Positions 16,453 through 24,525 of a stretch of 50,335 nucleotides of DNA are shown piece by piece. The position numbers and the translations under genes were made by a program. A model generated the notes under the pieces. That model had not been told where the DNA came from. It worked only from the letters and a program-made list of their open reading frames with translations, and ran no database searches. This DNA is from Myxococcales bacterium (GTDB taxonomy: Bacteria > Lernaellota > Lernaellaia > Lernaellales > Lernaellaceae): the NCBI GenBank assembly GCA_012517325.1, contig JAAYVF010000125.1:1-50335 (forward strand). The letters are read 5' to 3'. The first letter of the stretch is position 1; each line of letters starts with the position of its first letter.

Positions 16453-18594
16453 CTATTCCTTGGTCAGTACTTCACGGATTTTACGGGCCAGCGCCGGCGG
16501 CGAATAAGGTTTTTCCATAAATCGGATGCCCTCGCGCAACACCCCATGTTGCGCAATGATCTCCTCCGAGTATCCCGAGGTGTACAAAACTTTCAACCCC
16601 GGCTGCCGGGCCGTCAGCTTTTCGGCCAACTCGTAGCCGTTGATGCCGGGCATGATCACATCGGTCAATAAAAGGTCGATCTCACGGCCATGGGCCTGGT
16701 AGACCGTCAACGCTTCCTCTCCCGACGCCGCCGACAACACCCGGTAACCGAGACCCAGCAGCATGCGAATCGTCGGCTCGCGGACCACGGCTTCGTCCTC
16801 GACGACCAAAATCGTCTCGCTTCGTCCGGTCGGGGTCGCCTCCTGCTCCGTCGGGCTGGGCGGTTCGGTGGCCGCGGTCGGAACCAGGGGGAAATATAGC
16901 GTGAAAACCGAGCCCTGACCGGGCGTCGAGGAAACATCGATAAAGCCGTGGTTCTGCTTCACCGCGCCATACACCATGGCCAGCCCCAGACCGGTGCCTT
17001 TGCCGACCGGTTTGGTGGTAAAGAAGGGTTCGAAAATATGGGGGCGCGTTTCCTCATCGATCCCGCAGCCGGTGTCGCGCACCCGCAGAACCGCGAATTG
17101 TCGATCGCTCGCCGTTTCTCCCAGGCTGGCGGGCAGACCTGTCACCAGATCCGAGCTGATGATCAACTGCCCGCCTTCCGGCATGGCGTCACGACCGTTG
17201 ATCGCCAGATTGATCATGATTTGTTCGATCTGTCCGGGATCCGCCTTGATCCATAACGGTTGCCGCGCGGCAAAGAGCCGCAGTTCGATGTCCTCGCCGA
17301 TCAACCGGCCGACCATTTTATGTATCCGCCCAACCAGTTCGTTGAGATCGAAAACCCGCGGTTCGATGATCTGCTTGCGCGAAAAGGCCAGGAGCTGCCG
17401 GGTCAAACCGGCGGCGTTCTCCGCGGCCCGGTTGATTTCCTGAAAGGTCTCGTTCAGCGGATCGCGCGGATGCAGCTTCATCAAGGCCAGACCGGCGTGG
17501 CCGATGATTCCGGTCAGCAGATTGTTGAAATCATGCGCCACGCCGCCGGCCAAACGGCCGATGGCTTCCATCTTTTGCGATTGGCGCAATTGTTCCGCCA
17601 GTTTTTCCCGCTCTTTTTGCGCCGCCTTGCGTTCCGACATATCGATTCCGACGCCGATTATGAAGGGCGTGCCGTCCAACTCGACGCGCAAACCCGTCAG
17701 CAGATACGGAATGGTCTCGCCGTTTTTCCGGATCAGCTCGACTTCGATCTCCGCCGTCCCTTCAGTCATGGTTTTCCGGATCCGCTCCGCTAGAAAATCG
17801 CGATCCCGCGGCCGGACAAAATCCATGGCGGTCATTTCCCGTAATTCCGCCGGTGAGTAGCCAAGCACCGTGGCATGTTTCAAATTCCAGCGAATCAAGC
17901 GCATTTGGGTATCGTACATGTAGAACAAGCCCGGCAGGCTGTTGATGATATGTTCGGAAAGTCGGATTTCACGCGCGAGGTCCGCTTCGGCCGCCCGCCG
18001 TTCGACGATTTCCCGCCGGGATGTTTCCAAGGATTCGTCCAGCAGCCGCAAGGTGTAATTCAGCGTGGTGGTGGTTAAAACCAGGGCGATCGTCAGAATC
18101 GCCCAGCGCGACAACGGCGGCGCGGGCAATAATTGCGGAATCGGATGACCGAAGTAGTCGGTCAGGAAAATGACCAACCCGAGAATAATACTCAAAATCG
18201 CCATGTAAATTGCCGCCCGATGGCCTAAAAGAAGCCCGGTCAATACGGTCATGGCAATCAGGAAAACCAGATTGGCGCTGTACAATCCGCCGGAGAAGAC
18301 GATATTGCACCCGAAGATGATGAAAAGACCGGCGATCAACAACCGGCTGGCGCCCCGCACCCATCCGCGGACCATCATGCCGCGAGCAGAAAAAACGATG
18401 CCAAAGAGCACCAGGACGATGAGCGCGCTGACCAGTTTATCGGCAAAGAAAAAGGGAACCCCGATCAATAGGGCGACACATAAAATAACGAGCATAAAGG
18501 ATAACAGGTAATTTAAGATAAAGGCGGTACGGGTTTTCTCTTCGTCACCCGGAAACATTGGCGGCCGAAAAAAACGGTCGAAACGGAAGTTCAT
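16453..18594 (-). CDS. Membrane PAS-domain hybrid sensor histidine kinase / response regulator
   Basis: A 713-residue protein with about six transmembrane helices in residues 25-190, a short coiled segment, and a PAS domain (HIINSLPGLFYMYDTQM to IGVGIDMSERK). A histidine kinase core follows, with the phosphoacceptor in GGVAHDFNNLLTGI and ATPase boxes NLAINGRDAMPEGG, DTGCGIDEE and GKGTGLGLAMVYG. It ends in a receiver domain with the phosphorylated Asp in LLLTDVIMPGINGYE and Lys in EKPYSP. The membrane part has no extracytoplasmic sensing domain of note, so it may sense within the membrane or through PAS. ATG 18594 is chosen because the upstream extension is basic and unlike the family. The signal and the regulated genes are unknown. 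Confidence 0.88.
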   Translation of the reverse strand: MNFRFDRFFRPPMFPGDEEKTRTAFILNYLLSFMLVILCVALLIGVPFFFADKLVSALIVLVLFGIVFSARGMMVRGWVRGASRLLIAGLFIIFGCNIVFSGGLYSANLVFLIAMTVLTGLLLGHRAAIYMAILSIILGLVIFLTDYFGHPIPQLLPAPPLSRWAILTIALVLTTTTLNYTLRLLDESLETSRREIVERRAAEADLAREIRLSEHIINSLPGLFYMYDTQMRLIRWNLKHATVLGYSPAELREMTAMDFVRPRDRDFLAERIRKTMTEGTAEIEVELIRKNGETIPYLLTGLRVELDGTPFIIGVGIDMSERKAAQKEREKLAEQLRQSQKMEAIGRLAGGVAHDFNNLLTGIIGHAGLALMKLHPRDPLNETFQEINRAAENAAGLTRQLLAFSRKQIIEPRVFDLNELVGRIHKMVGRLIGEDIELRLFAARQPLWIKADPGQIEQIMINLAINGRDAMPEGGQLIISSDLVTGLPASLGETASDRQFAVLRVRDTGCGIDEETRPHIFEPFFTTKPVGKGTGLGLAMVYGAVKQNHGFIDVSSTPGQGSVFTLYFPLVPTAATEPPSPTEQEATPTGRSETILVVEDEAVVREPTIRMLLGLGYRVLSAASGEEALTVYQAHGREIDLLLTDVIMPGINGYELAEKLTARQPGLKVLYTSGYSEEIIAQHGVLREGIRFMEKPYSPPALARKIREVLTKE

Positions 18595-19125
18595 GTTTTC
18601 TATCGTACGCCTTCGACAACAAACAGCAGATAACCTGACAGACAGCCGGCGCTTATCCAAAAACCTGTTTTTATACCATCCTTATTTTTCCCCTTTGTAT
18701 CACTTATCGATTGTCTCCGACAAATACATTATTCATTTCACCGGAAAATCGACAAATAGTATAAAAAAACCGCCTTTTCTCTCTGGTATTGGAGAATTCC
18801 CGCCTCGTTTGGGAAGGTTTGAATCTTGCCCCGGCAAACAGATATTTCTTGCCTGCCAAAATGGAAGAGGTTATGGTAAATCTCAGTCGACGGATGTGAG
18901 TATCTTTTTGTCCTGCTGCCGGCGCCCCTTCAAAAAGGGGGCAATAATTGGGTATCGCCAACGCGGCTGAAAAACGCTCTTTTACCGCCCGCGATCATTG
19001 CGACGGCGCTTCAATGGTCGCTCTTCGTTTCAAACATTCGCCAATAACGAGTTATTTATATGTTCATTCGTACCTTTTCCTTACCGGAAGCCAACTACCA
19101 ATCATTCCCACAGGGAGGGCCTGAA
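18595..19125. other. Intergenic region between divergent kinase and repeat lipoprotein genes
   Basis: About 530 bases, more AT-rich than the surrounding genes, with no convincing coding region. A GCCCC/GGGGC hairpin of about seven pairs lies at 18930-18950 without a T-run. A 14-base palindrome AATAACGAGTTATT lies at 19043-19056, about 70 bases before the lipoprotein start, and could be an operator. A strong ribosome-binding site AGGGAGGG precedes the ATG at 19126. Promoters for both flanking genes should lie here, but none is clear enough to call. Confidence 0.4.
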
Positions 19126-21723
19126 ATGACCCGATCCATTACCCGCTGGAGCGTCGGTTTACTGCTGCTGGTCGCCTTGTCCGTTTTCGCCGCCGGCGGT
19201 TGCGGATGCGACGATGACGACGACGCCGGCGGACACGATGACGGCACGCCGCCGACGGCGACCATCGAGCCGGAAGCCGGACTGTTCAACACCCCGGTGG
19301 AAGTGACCATCACGGCCGAAGACGACCGGACGACGGATCCTTACATATTATTCACGCTGGACGGCAGCGAGCCCTCGACCGATAAAACGGCCGGCGGCAC
19401 GATCCGCGCGATCAGCCCCGTCACCTTGACGCTGTCGCAAAATACCAACGTCACCTACCTCGCGATGGACGGCAGCGGCAATGCCGGTGAAATCGCCGTG
19501 GCGGAATACAAAATCGACAGCCTGCCGCCCGCGGTGACCGCCAAACCGGCCTCGGGTGTCTACGGCGCCACCCAAAGCGTCACCTTGGCCGCCTACGATG
19601 ACAACGGCGGCACGATCACCATCTATTACACGCTGGACGGGTCGGACCCGGAGATCGGCGGCTCCACCGAGGGTTCGACGCTCATCGGCACGGCGCCGGT
19701 GACCGGCATCGAAATCGCCGCTCCGACCGAAATCCGCTATCTGGCGGTGGATGCCGCGGGCAACGCCGGCGAGATCGGCAGTGCGACATACGTGATCGAC
19801 GGCACCCTGCCCGACGTCATCGCCGAACCGGCGGGGCGGGTATTCGGGGGCGAGATCGAAATCACCCTGACGGCCACCGACGATCTGACCGCGGCGCCGC
19901 AGATCCTCTATACCTTCGACGGCACCGAGCCTTCGCTCGACAGCTCCACCACCTATCGCGTCGCTTCGCCGGTCGTTCTGACCGCCACCCAAACCACCAC
20001 CATCATTTATACGGCGGTGGACGAGGCCGGCAATTCGCCGACGCCCAAGGTGGATCTCTACACCCTCGATTCGAGCCCTCCGGTCGGCAGTGTTTCCGCC
20101 GCCGGCGGTGTCTATCCGGACGTGCTTTCGCTCACCCTGTCCGCGACCGACAATTACAGCGCCGCGCCGCTCATTTATTACACCCTCAATGGCGCCGAAC
20201 CTTACCCTGGTCAGGACGGCACGTTGTTCGGCCCTTCGCCGATCGAGGGCATCGCCGTCACCGCCGATACGGTACTGAAATTCTACGCGATGGATGAAGT
20301 GGGCAACCGCGAGACGACCCATACCGAAAATTACCGGATCGATAGCCTCGGCCCGACCGTTATGGCCTCGGTGCCGGGCGGTATTTACACCGCGGCGCAG
20401 ACCGTCACCCTGACCGCCGCCGACGATCTGCCCGGCGCGTTGACGATCTATTACACGACCGACGGCTCGACGCCCGTCCCGGGCGGTGCCGGAACGGTCG
20501 CCGGCCTCAGTCCGGTGGCCGGAATCGTCATCGACGCCGCCACGACTCTTTCCTTCTTCGCCCGCGACGCCGCCGGCAACGACGGCCCGCTTGGCGTCGA
20601 GGTCTACGTGATCGATACCCAGGCGCCGACCGTCGCCGCCGCGCCCGCCGGCGATCTTTACAACGCGGCGCCGACGGTGACGATCGCGGCGACCGACGAC
20701 GTAAGCGCGGCGCCGGTGATCTATTACACCTTGGACGGCAGCGTCCCGGAGCCGGGCGCCCCGGGAACCTATCAAGGCGTAAGTCCCGTCGCGGGGCTGG
20801 TCATCCCCGCGTCGGCGACGTTACTCTTCTACGCGGTCGACGAGGCCGGCAACGAATCGGCGCTCGGCGACGAGGAATACCTGATCGACAATCTGCCGCC
20901 GAGCGTGACGTTCGATCCGGCCGGCGGCTATGTCAGCCACGCGTTCTGGGCGACGGTCACCGCGACCGATGACCTCGCCGCGCAATGCACGATCTATTAC
21001 ACGACCGACGGCAACGATCCGGTGGTCGGCTCGTCGCCGCAAAGCCCCTCGCCCCTCGAAGTGTACGTCAGCGGCGCGCTCACCTTGAAAGTGGTGGCCG
21101 TCGACGAGGCCGGCAACGGCAGCGGCATCCTGACACAGGTCTACGGGCTGGATACGACACCGCCGACCACGATGGCCAATCCGCTCGGCGGCGTCTACGC
21201 CACCCCACAGGCCATCACGCTGACCGCCACCGACGCGCACACGGCGCAGCCGCGTATTTACTATACCCGCGACGGCAGCATCCCGATCCCCGGCAGCACT
21301 TGGACCTACAGCGGGCTCAGTCCGGTGACCGGCATCACCTTCCAGGCCGGGGCGACGTTCGTGTTGCGCTTCATGGCGGTGGACGACGCGGGCAACATCG
21401 AGTCGGTGAAGACCGAAGTCTACAACCCGACCATGCCCTCCTCATCAGCTTATCCGCCCGGCAGCACGGCCATCGGTTGCCTGTCGATCGCGATCATCGG
21501 CTCCGACCCCTACGATCCGACGCCGACCATTTTCTACCGGCTCAGACACAACGGCGGTTCCTGGAGCGCTTACACATCCGGCCCTTCGCCGTACGTCGTC
21601 AGCCTCTGCGGCGACAACAATTACGTCAACGGCACGGATACCTGGGACCTCGAGTACTACGCGATAAACCAGTGGTTGGTGGCGCAATCGCCGCACAAAA
21701 CCGAAACCTATTTGTTGTACTAG
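19126..21723 (+). CDS. Large lipoprotein of tandem chitobiase C-terminal-like repeats (first of pair)
   Basis: An 865-residue exported lipoprotein: signal sequence ending in AGGC (Cys26), a short DDDDD-containing linker, then eight tandem repeats of about 85-90 residues and a divergent C-terminal stretch of about 95 residues. Each repeat runs PPxVxAxPAGGVYxxxxxVTLTATDD, IYYTLDGSxPxPG, SPVxGIxIxAxTTLxFxAxDxAGN and ends near YxID. This matches the chitobiase/beta-hexosaminidase C-terminal (CHB_HEX_C_1) immunoglobulin-like fold, a structural or carbohydrate-binding module. No catalytic domain is attached, so it is probably a surface stalk or adhesin. The ATG at 19126 is preferred over one 66 bases upstream because of the AGGGAGGG site and the signal sequence. 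The next gene has the same architecture. Confidence 0.83.
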   Translation: MTRSITRWSVGLLLLVALSVFAAGGCGCDDDDDAGGHDDGTPPTATIEPEAGLFNTPVEVTITAEDDRTTDPYILFTLDGSEPSTDKTAGGTIRAISPVTLTLSQNTNVTYLAMDGSGNAGEIAVAEYKIDSLPPAVTAKPASGVYGATQSVTLAAYDDNGGTITIYYTLDGSDPEIGGSTEGSTLIGTAPVTGIEIAAPTEIRYLAVDAAGNAGEIGSATYVIDGTLPDVIAEPAGRVFGGEIEITLTATDDLTAAPQILYTFDGTEPSLDSSTTYRVASPVVLTATQTTTIIYTAVDEAGNSPTPKVDLYTLDSSPPVGSVSAAGGVYPDVLSLTLSATDNYSAAPLIYYTLNGAEPYPGQDGTLFGPSPIEGIAVTADTVLKFYAMDEVGNRETTHTENYRIDSLGPTVMASVPGGIYTAAQTVTLTAADDLPGALTIYYTTDGSTPVPGGAGTVAGLSPVAGIVIDAATTLSFFARDAAGNDGPLGVEVYVIDTQAPTVAAAPAGDLYNAAPTVTIAATDDVSAAPVIYYTLDGSVPEPGAPGTYQGVSPVAGLVIPASATLLFYAVDEAGNESALGDEEYLIDNLPPSVTFDPAGGYVSHAFWATVTATDDLAAQCTIYYTTDGNDPVVGSSPQSPSPLEVYVSGALTLKVVAVDEAGNGSGILTQVYGLDTTPPTTMANPLGGVYATPQAITLTATDAHTAQPRIYYTRDGSIPIPGSTWTYSGLSPVTGITFQAGATFVLRFMAVDDAGNIESVKTEVYNPTMPSSSAYPPGSTAIGCLSIAIIGSDPYDPTPTIFYRLRHNGGSWSAYTSGPSPYVVSLCGDNNYVNGTDTWDLEYYAINQWLVAQSPHKTETYLLY
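19246..21420 (+). repeat. Eight tandem repeats of about 260 bases encoding chitobiase C-terminal-like domains
   Basis: Repeats begin at the codons for TPPTATIEPE, LPPAVTAKPA, LPDVIAEPAG, SPPVGSVSAA, LGPTVMASVP, QAPTVAAAPA, LPPSVTFDPA and TPPTTMANPL. The strand coding for IYYTLDG is the best conserved part at DNA level, with near-identical 15-20-base blocks. The second lipoprotein has the same blocks, so recombination between copies is possible. Confidence 0.75.
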
Positions 21724-21734
21724 GAGGCCGCGCC

Positions 21735-24323
21735 ATGAAAAACAACCACTCTCGCCCGACCGAAAAAACGACCTTCCGTTCGTCGCGGACCGCCTGGCTG
21801 GCGGTGCCGTGCGGCGTAGTCCTGCTTTCCCTGCTCGTCCTTTTACCGCTGCTGGGCGGCGGCATGGGATGCGGCGACGATGGCGGCTCGGGCGGCGGCC
21901 ACAAGGATCGCACGGCGCCGGATACGCTCGGCATGGTTCCGGAAGGCGGCGTATTCAAAGAACCGGTGGCCGTCACCCTCTGGGGCTCGGACGCCGGCGG
22001 CAAACGGGTTTTTATCTATTACACGCTCGACGGCACCGAGCCGAAAAAGCTGGCCGGCGGCGAGTATTCGGGCTTCCGCGTGCTTTCGCCCGCCCATCTG
22101 GAAATCAACCAATCGCAGACGCTCACCTTCATCGCGGTGGACGAACGCCATAACGCCAGCGCGCCGCTCGCGGCGGATTTCGTCATTGACGGCGCGGCTC
22201 CGACCGTCACCGCCGATCCCGCGGCCGGCGTCTACGGCGCCGCCCAAACCGTCGTCCTGTCGGCGATCGACAACACCGCCGGCCCGTTAACGATCTATTA
22301 CACGCTGGACGGCTCCGAGCCGCTGATCGGCGATCCGCTGACCCTGACCGGCCTCAGTCCGGTGGAAAATCTGCTGGTCGAGGCCTCTTCCGAAATCAAA
22401 TATTTCGCCGTCGACGCCGCCGGTAACATCGGCGCGGTGGAAACGGCGACGTATGTGATCGACCCGAACATCCCCAACACGCTGGCCAATCCGCCCTCGC
22501 GCACGTTCCAGGACACGATCACCGTCGTGTTGACCGCGACCGATAATCACACCGCCAACCCGACGATCTATTACACCCTGGACGGCACCGATCCAGTGAT
22601 CGACATCGGCGGCGACGATGACGACGATACTACGCCCGGCGACGATGACACCGCGGGTGACGACGACGACAACGATACCAAGGCGTCGCTGGATGACGAC
22701 GCTTCGCCGACCCCGGCGGATGATGACGACGATGATGACAACGACACCACTCCGGGCGACGACGACAACGACACTACTCCCGGCGACGACGACGATGATG
22801 ACGATGACGACAACGACACTGTTCCGCCCGGCGGAACGATCAGCGCCCCGTCACCCGTCGTGCTCGAACTGAGCGCCACCACCGTGCTGAAATTCCGCGC
22901 GGTGGACGAAGCGGGCAACATCGAACCGGTTCGCACCGAAACCTACACGCAGGATCTGACCCCGCCGACGACCGCGATCGCTCCGGCGGCCGGCGTTTAC
23001 GGCGAACCGCTGACGGTCACCCTGACCGCCACCGACGACATCGGCGACCCGGCCAACACCGTCACGATTTATTACTCGCTCGACGGCGTGCCGCCCTTCC
23101 CCGGCGCTCCCAACACGTTGGCCGGTCCGTCGCCCATTGCCGATATTCCGATCAACAGCGAGACGACCCTCGGCTTCTTTGCGATGGATTCGGCCGGTAA
23201 TCTGGAAGTTCCGCAAAGCGCCGTTTACGCCATCGACACGACCGGACCCAGCGCCGTCGCGGAACCGCGCGGCGGCACTTACGCCGGTTCGCAAAACGTG
23301 GCCCTGACCGCCACCGACGATTACGCGACGACCGTCACGCTGTATTACACCACCGACGGCACTCTCCCCGTTCCGGGCCAGGGCAACACGGTTTCCGGCG
23401 CCAGCCCGTTGGCGGTCACGGTCGGCGACGGTCTGACCCTGACCTTCTTCGCGCGCGACGAATTGGGGCACGACAGCCCGGTCTACGTCGAAACGTATTG
23501 CATCGACGCGGCCGCGCCGGTCACCGCGATCGATCCCGCCGCGGGTTTGTACGCCGCGCCGGTTTACCTCACCCTTTCCGCGGCCGATGATTGCGACGCG
23601 CACCCGAACCTCTACTACACGCTGGACGGTTCGACGCCCGCGATCGGCGGCCCAACGACGATTCACGGCGTCAGCCCCGTGCAACATCTGCCGATCGTCG
23701 AAACCACCGTGTTGCAATATTTTGCGGTGGATCAGGTCGGCAACGCCGAGGCGATCCAGGCGGCGACCTTCACCATCGATACCGTGCCGCCCGAGGTTGC
23801 GGCCAATCCTTCGGGAAGCCCCCATGCGGCGGCTTTTCCCGTCACCTTGACCGCCACCGACAACCTGGCCGGCACCCTGACCGTTTATTACACGACCGAC
23901 GGCTCGACGCCGACGGCCTCGTCACCGCACGGCGTTAGCCCGTTGACTATCAACGTGTCGGCCGACACCCTGCTGCGCTTCGCGGCGCGCGACGCGGCGG
24001 GCAATTGGAGCGTCGTGGCTTCCGAGCAGTACTACATCGACACGACCGCGCCGGTGACGACGGCTTCGGCACCCGGCGGCATCTATCCGTACGAAATTCT
24101 CGTCAACCTGATCGCGACGGATAACCGCACCGGTCAGCCGACGATCTATTACACGCTCGACGGTTCCGTGCCGACGCCCGGCGGCGTCACCACTTTCAGC
24201 GGCACGAGCCCGATCGACGGCGTCTGGATCCACAACCCGGGCACCACGGTGCTGCGCTTCCGCGCCCGCGACGAGGCGGGGAATCTGGAAGCGACGAAGA
24301 CGGAGAATTACGTGATTAATTGA
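21735..24323 (+). CDS. Large lipoprotein of tandem chitobiase C-terminal-like repeats with internal Asp-rich insertion (second of pair)
   Basis: An 862-residue exported protein with a long N-terminal basic region, a hydrophobic signal and a probable lipid-anchor Cys46 (GMGC; the lipobox is imperfect). Eight CHB_HEX_C_1-like repeats follow, starting TAPDTLGMVP, AAPTVTADPA, NIPNTLANPP, TPPTTAIAPA, TGPSAVAEPR, AAPVTAIDPA, VPPEVAANPS and TAPVTTASAP. The third repeat is split after IYYTLDGTDPVID by an Asp-rich segment of about 75 residues and resumes at SAPSPVVLELS. The start ATG at 21735 has a perfect AGGAGG at 22-base positions 21722-21727, overlapping the stop of the preceding gene, so the two lipoproteins are made from one message. 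No enzyme domain is seen; a cell-surface structural or binding role is likely. Confidence 0.83.
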   Translation: MKNNHSRPTEKTTFRSSRTAWLAVPCGVVLLSLLVLLPLLGGGMGCGDDGGSGGGHKDRTAPDTLGMVPEGGVFKEPVAVTLWGSDAGGKRVFIYYTLDGTEPKKLAGGEYSGFRVLSPAHLEINQSQTLTFIAVDERHNASAPLAADFVIDGAAPTVTADPAAGVYGAAQTVVLSAIDNTAGPLTIYYTLDGSEPLIGDPLTLTGLSPVENLLVEASSEIKYFAVDAAGNIGAVETATYVIDPNIPNTLANPPSRTFQDTITVVLTATDNHTANPTIYYTLDGTDPVIDIGGDDDDDTTPGDDDTAGDDDDNDTKASLDDDASPTPADDDDDDDNDTTPGDDDNDTTPGDDDDDDDDDNDTVPPGGTISAPSPVVLELSATTVLKFRAVDEAGNIEPVRTETYTQDLTPPTTAIAPAAGVYGEPLTVTLTATDDIGDPANTVTIYYSLDGVPPFPGAPNTLAGPSPIADIPINSETTLGFFAMDSAGNLEVPQSAVYAIDTTGPSAVAEPRGGTYAGSQNVALTATDDYATTVTLYYTTDGTLPVPGQGNTVSGASPLAVTVGDGLTLTFFARDELGHDSPVYVETYCIDAAAPVTAIDPAAGLYAAPVYLTLSAADDCDAHPNLYYTLDGSTPAIGGPTTIHGVSPVQHLPIVETTVLQYFAVDQVGNAEAIQAATFTIDTVPPEVAANPSGSPHAAAFPVTLTATDNLAGTLTVYYTTDGSTPTASSPHGVSPLTINVSADTLLRFAARDAAGNWSVVASEQYYIDTTAPVTTASAPGGIYPYEILVNLIATDNRTGQPTIYYTLDGSVPTPGGVTTFSGTSPIDGVWIHNPGTTVLRFRARDEAGNLEATKTENYVIN
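22611..22832 (+). repeat. Asp-codon-rich low-complexity insertion within a domain repeat
   Basis: About 220 bases of mostly GAC/GAT codons encode residues about 293-366 of the second repeat lipoprotein. Short units recur: DDDTTPGDDD, DDNDT, KASLDDDASPTPADDD. The DDDASP block also occurs in the linker of the hydrolase at 14587. The insertion falls in a loop of the third repeat, after the IYYTLDGTDP strand and before the next one. Confidence 0.85.
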
Positions 24324-24328
24324 ACCGT

Positions 24329-24362
24329 AAAGGGGAAACGGTGTAGCAGCCGTTTCCCCTTT
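24329..24362 (+). terminator. Intrinsic terminator after the repeat-lipoprotein pair
   Basis: A perfect 13-base-pair stem, AAAGGGGAAACGG at 24329-24341 and CCGTTTCCCCTTT at 24350-24362, encloses an eight-base loop and runs into a short T-tract. It starts six bases after the stop codon of the second lipoprotein gene. The inverted form could also act on the minus strand. Confidence 0.85.
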
Positions 24363-24525
24363 TCCAGCGTTTGCCGGCCCCGCTTCATGATTATTTTCCA
24401 TATATATAATTATTTTTATCACACTCCGGACACCCTTGGTAAAAGTTCATCAGTCATCCATTACTTGACGTTTTGGCTCATTCGTGGCACTAAATATTGA
24501 ATTTTTCGCACAAAGAGAGGAAGCC

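Noticed and set aside
18830-18960. Possible c-di-GMP (GEMM) riboswitch before the first repeat lipoprotein
   Set aside because: GGCAAAC and a GC-rich hairpin are present, but the conserved core order and second stem of the class are not.
18593-18970. A plus-strand frame of 125 residues in the intergenic region
   Set aside because: It overlaps the kinase start, has no ribosome-binding site of note and no recognisable domain.
20985-21734. Upstream in-frame extension of the second repeat lipoprotein
   Set aside because: It overlaps the first lipoprotein gene in another frame and is Arg/His-rich; a signal sequence and AGGAGG fix the start at 21735.
24484-24525. GTG start for the topoisomerase B subunit
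   Set aside because: It has no ribosome-binding site and would add a segment without family similarity; the TTG at 24526 has GAGAGG at ideal spacing. The longer form cannot be excluded.
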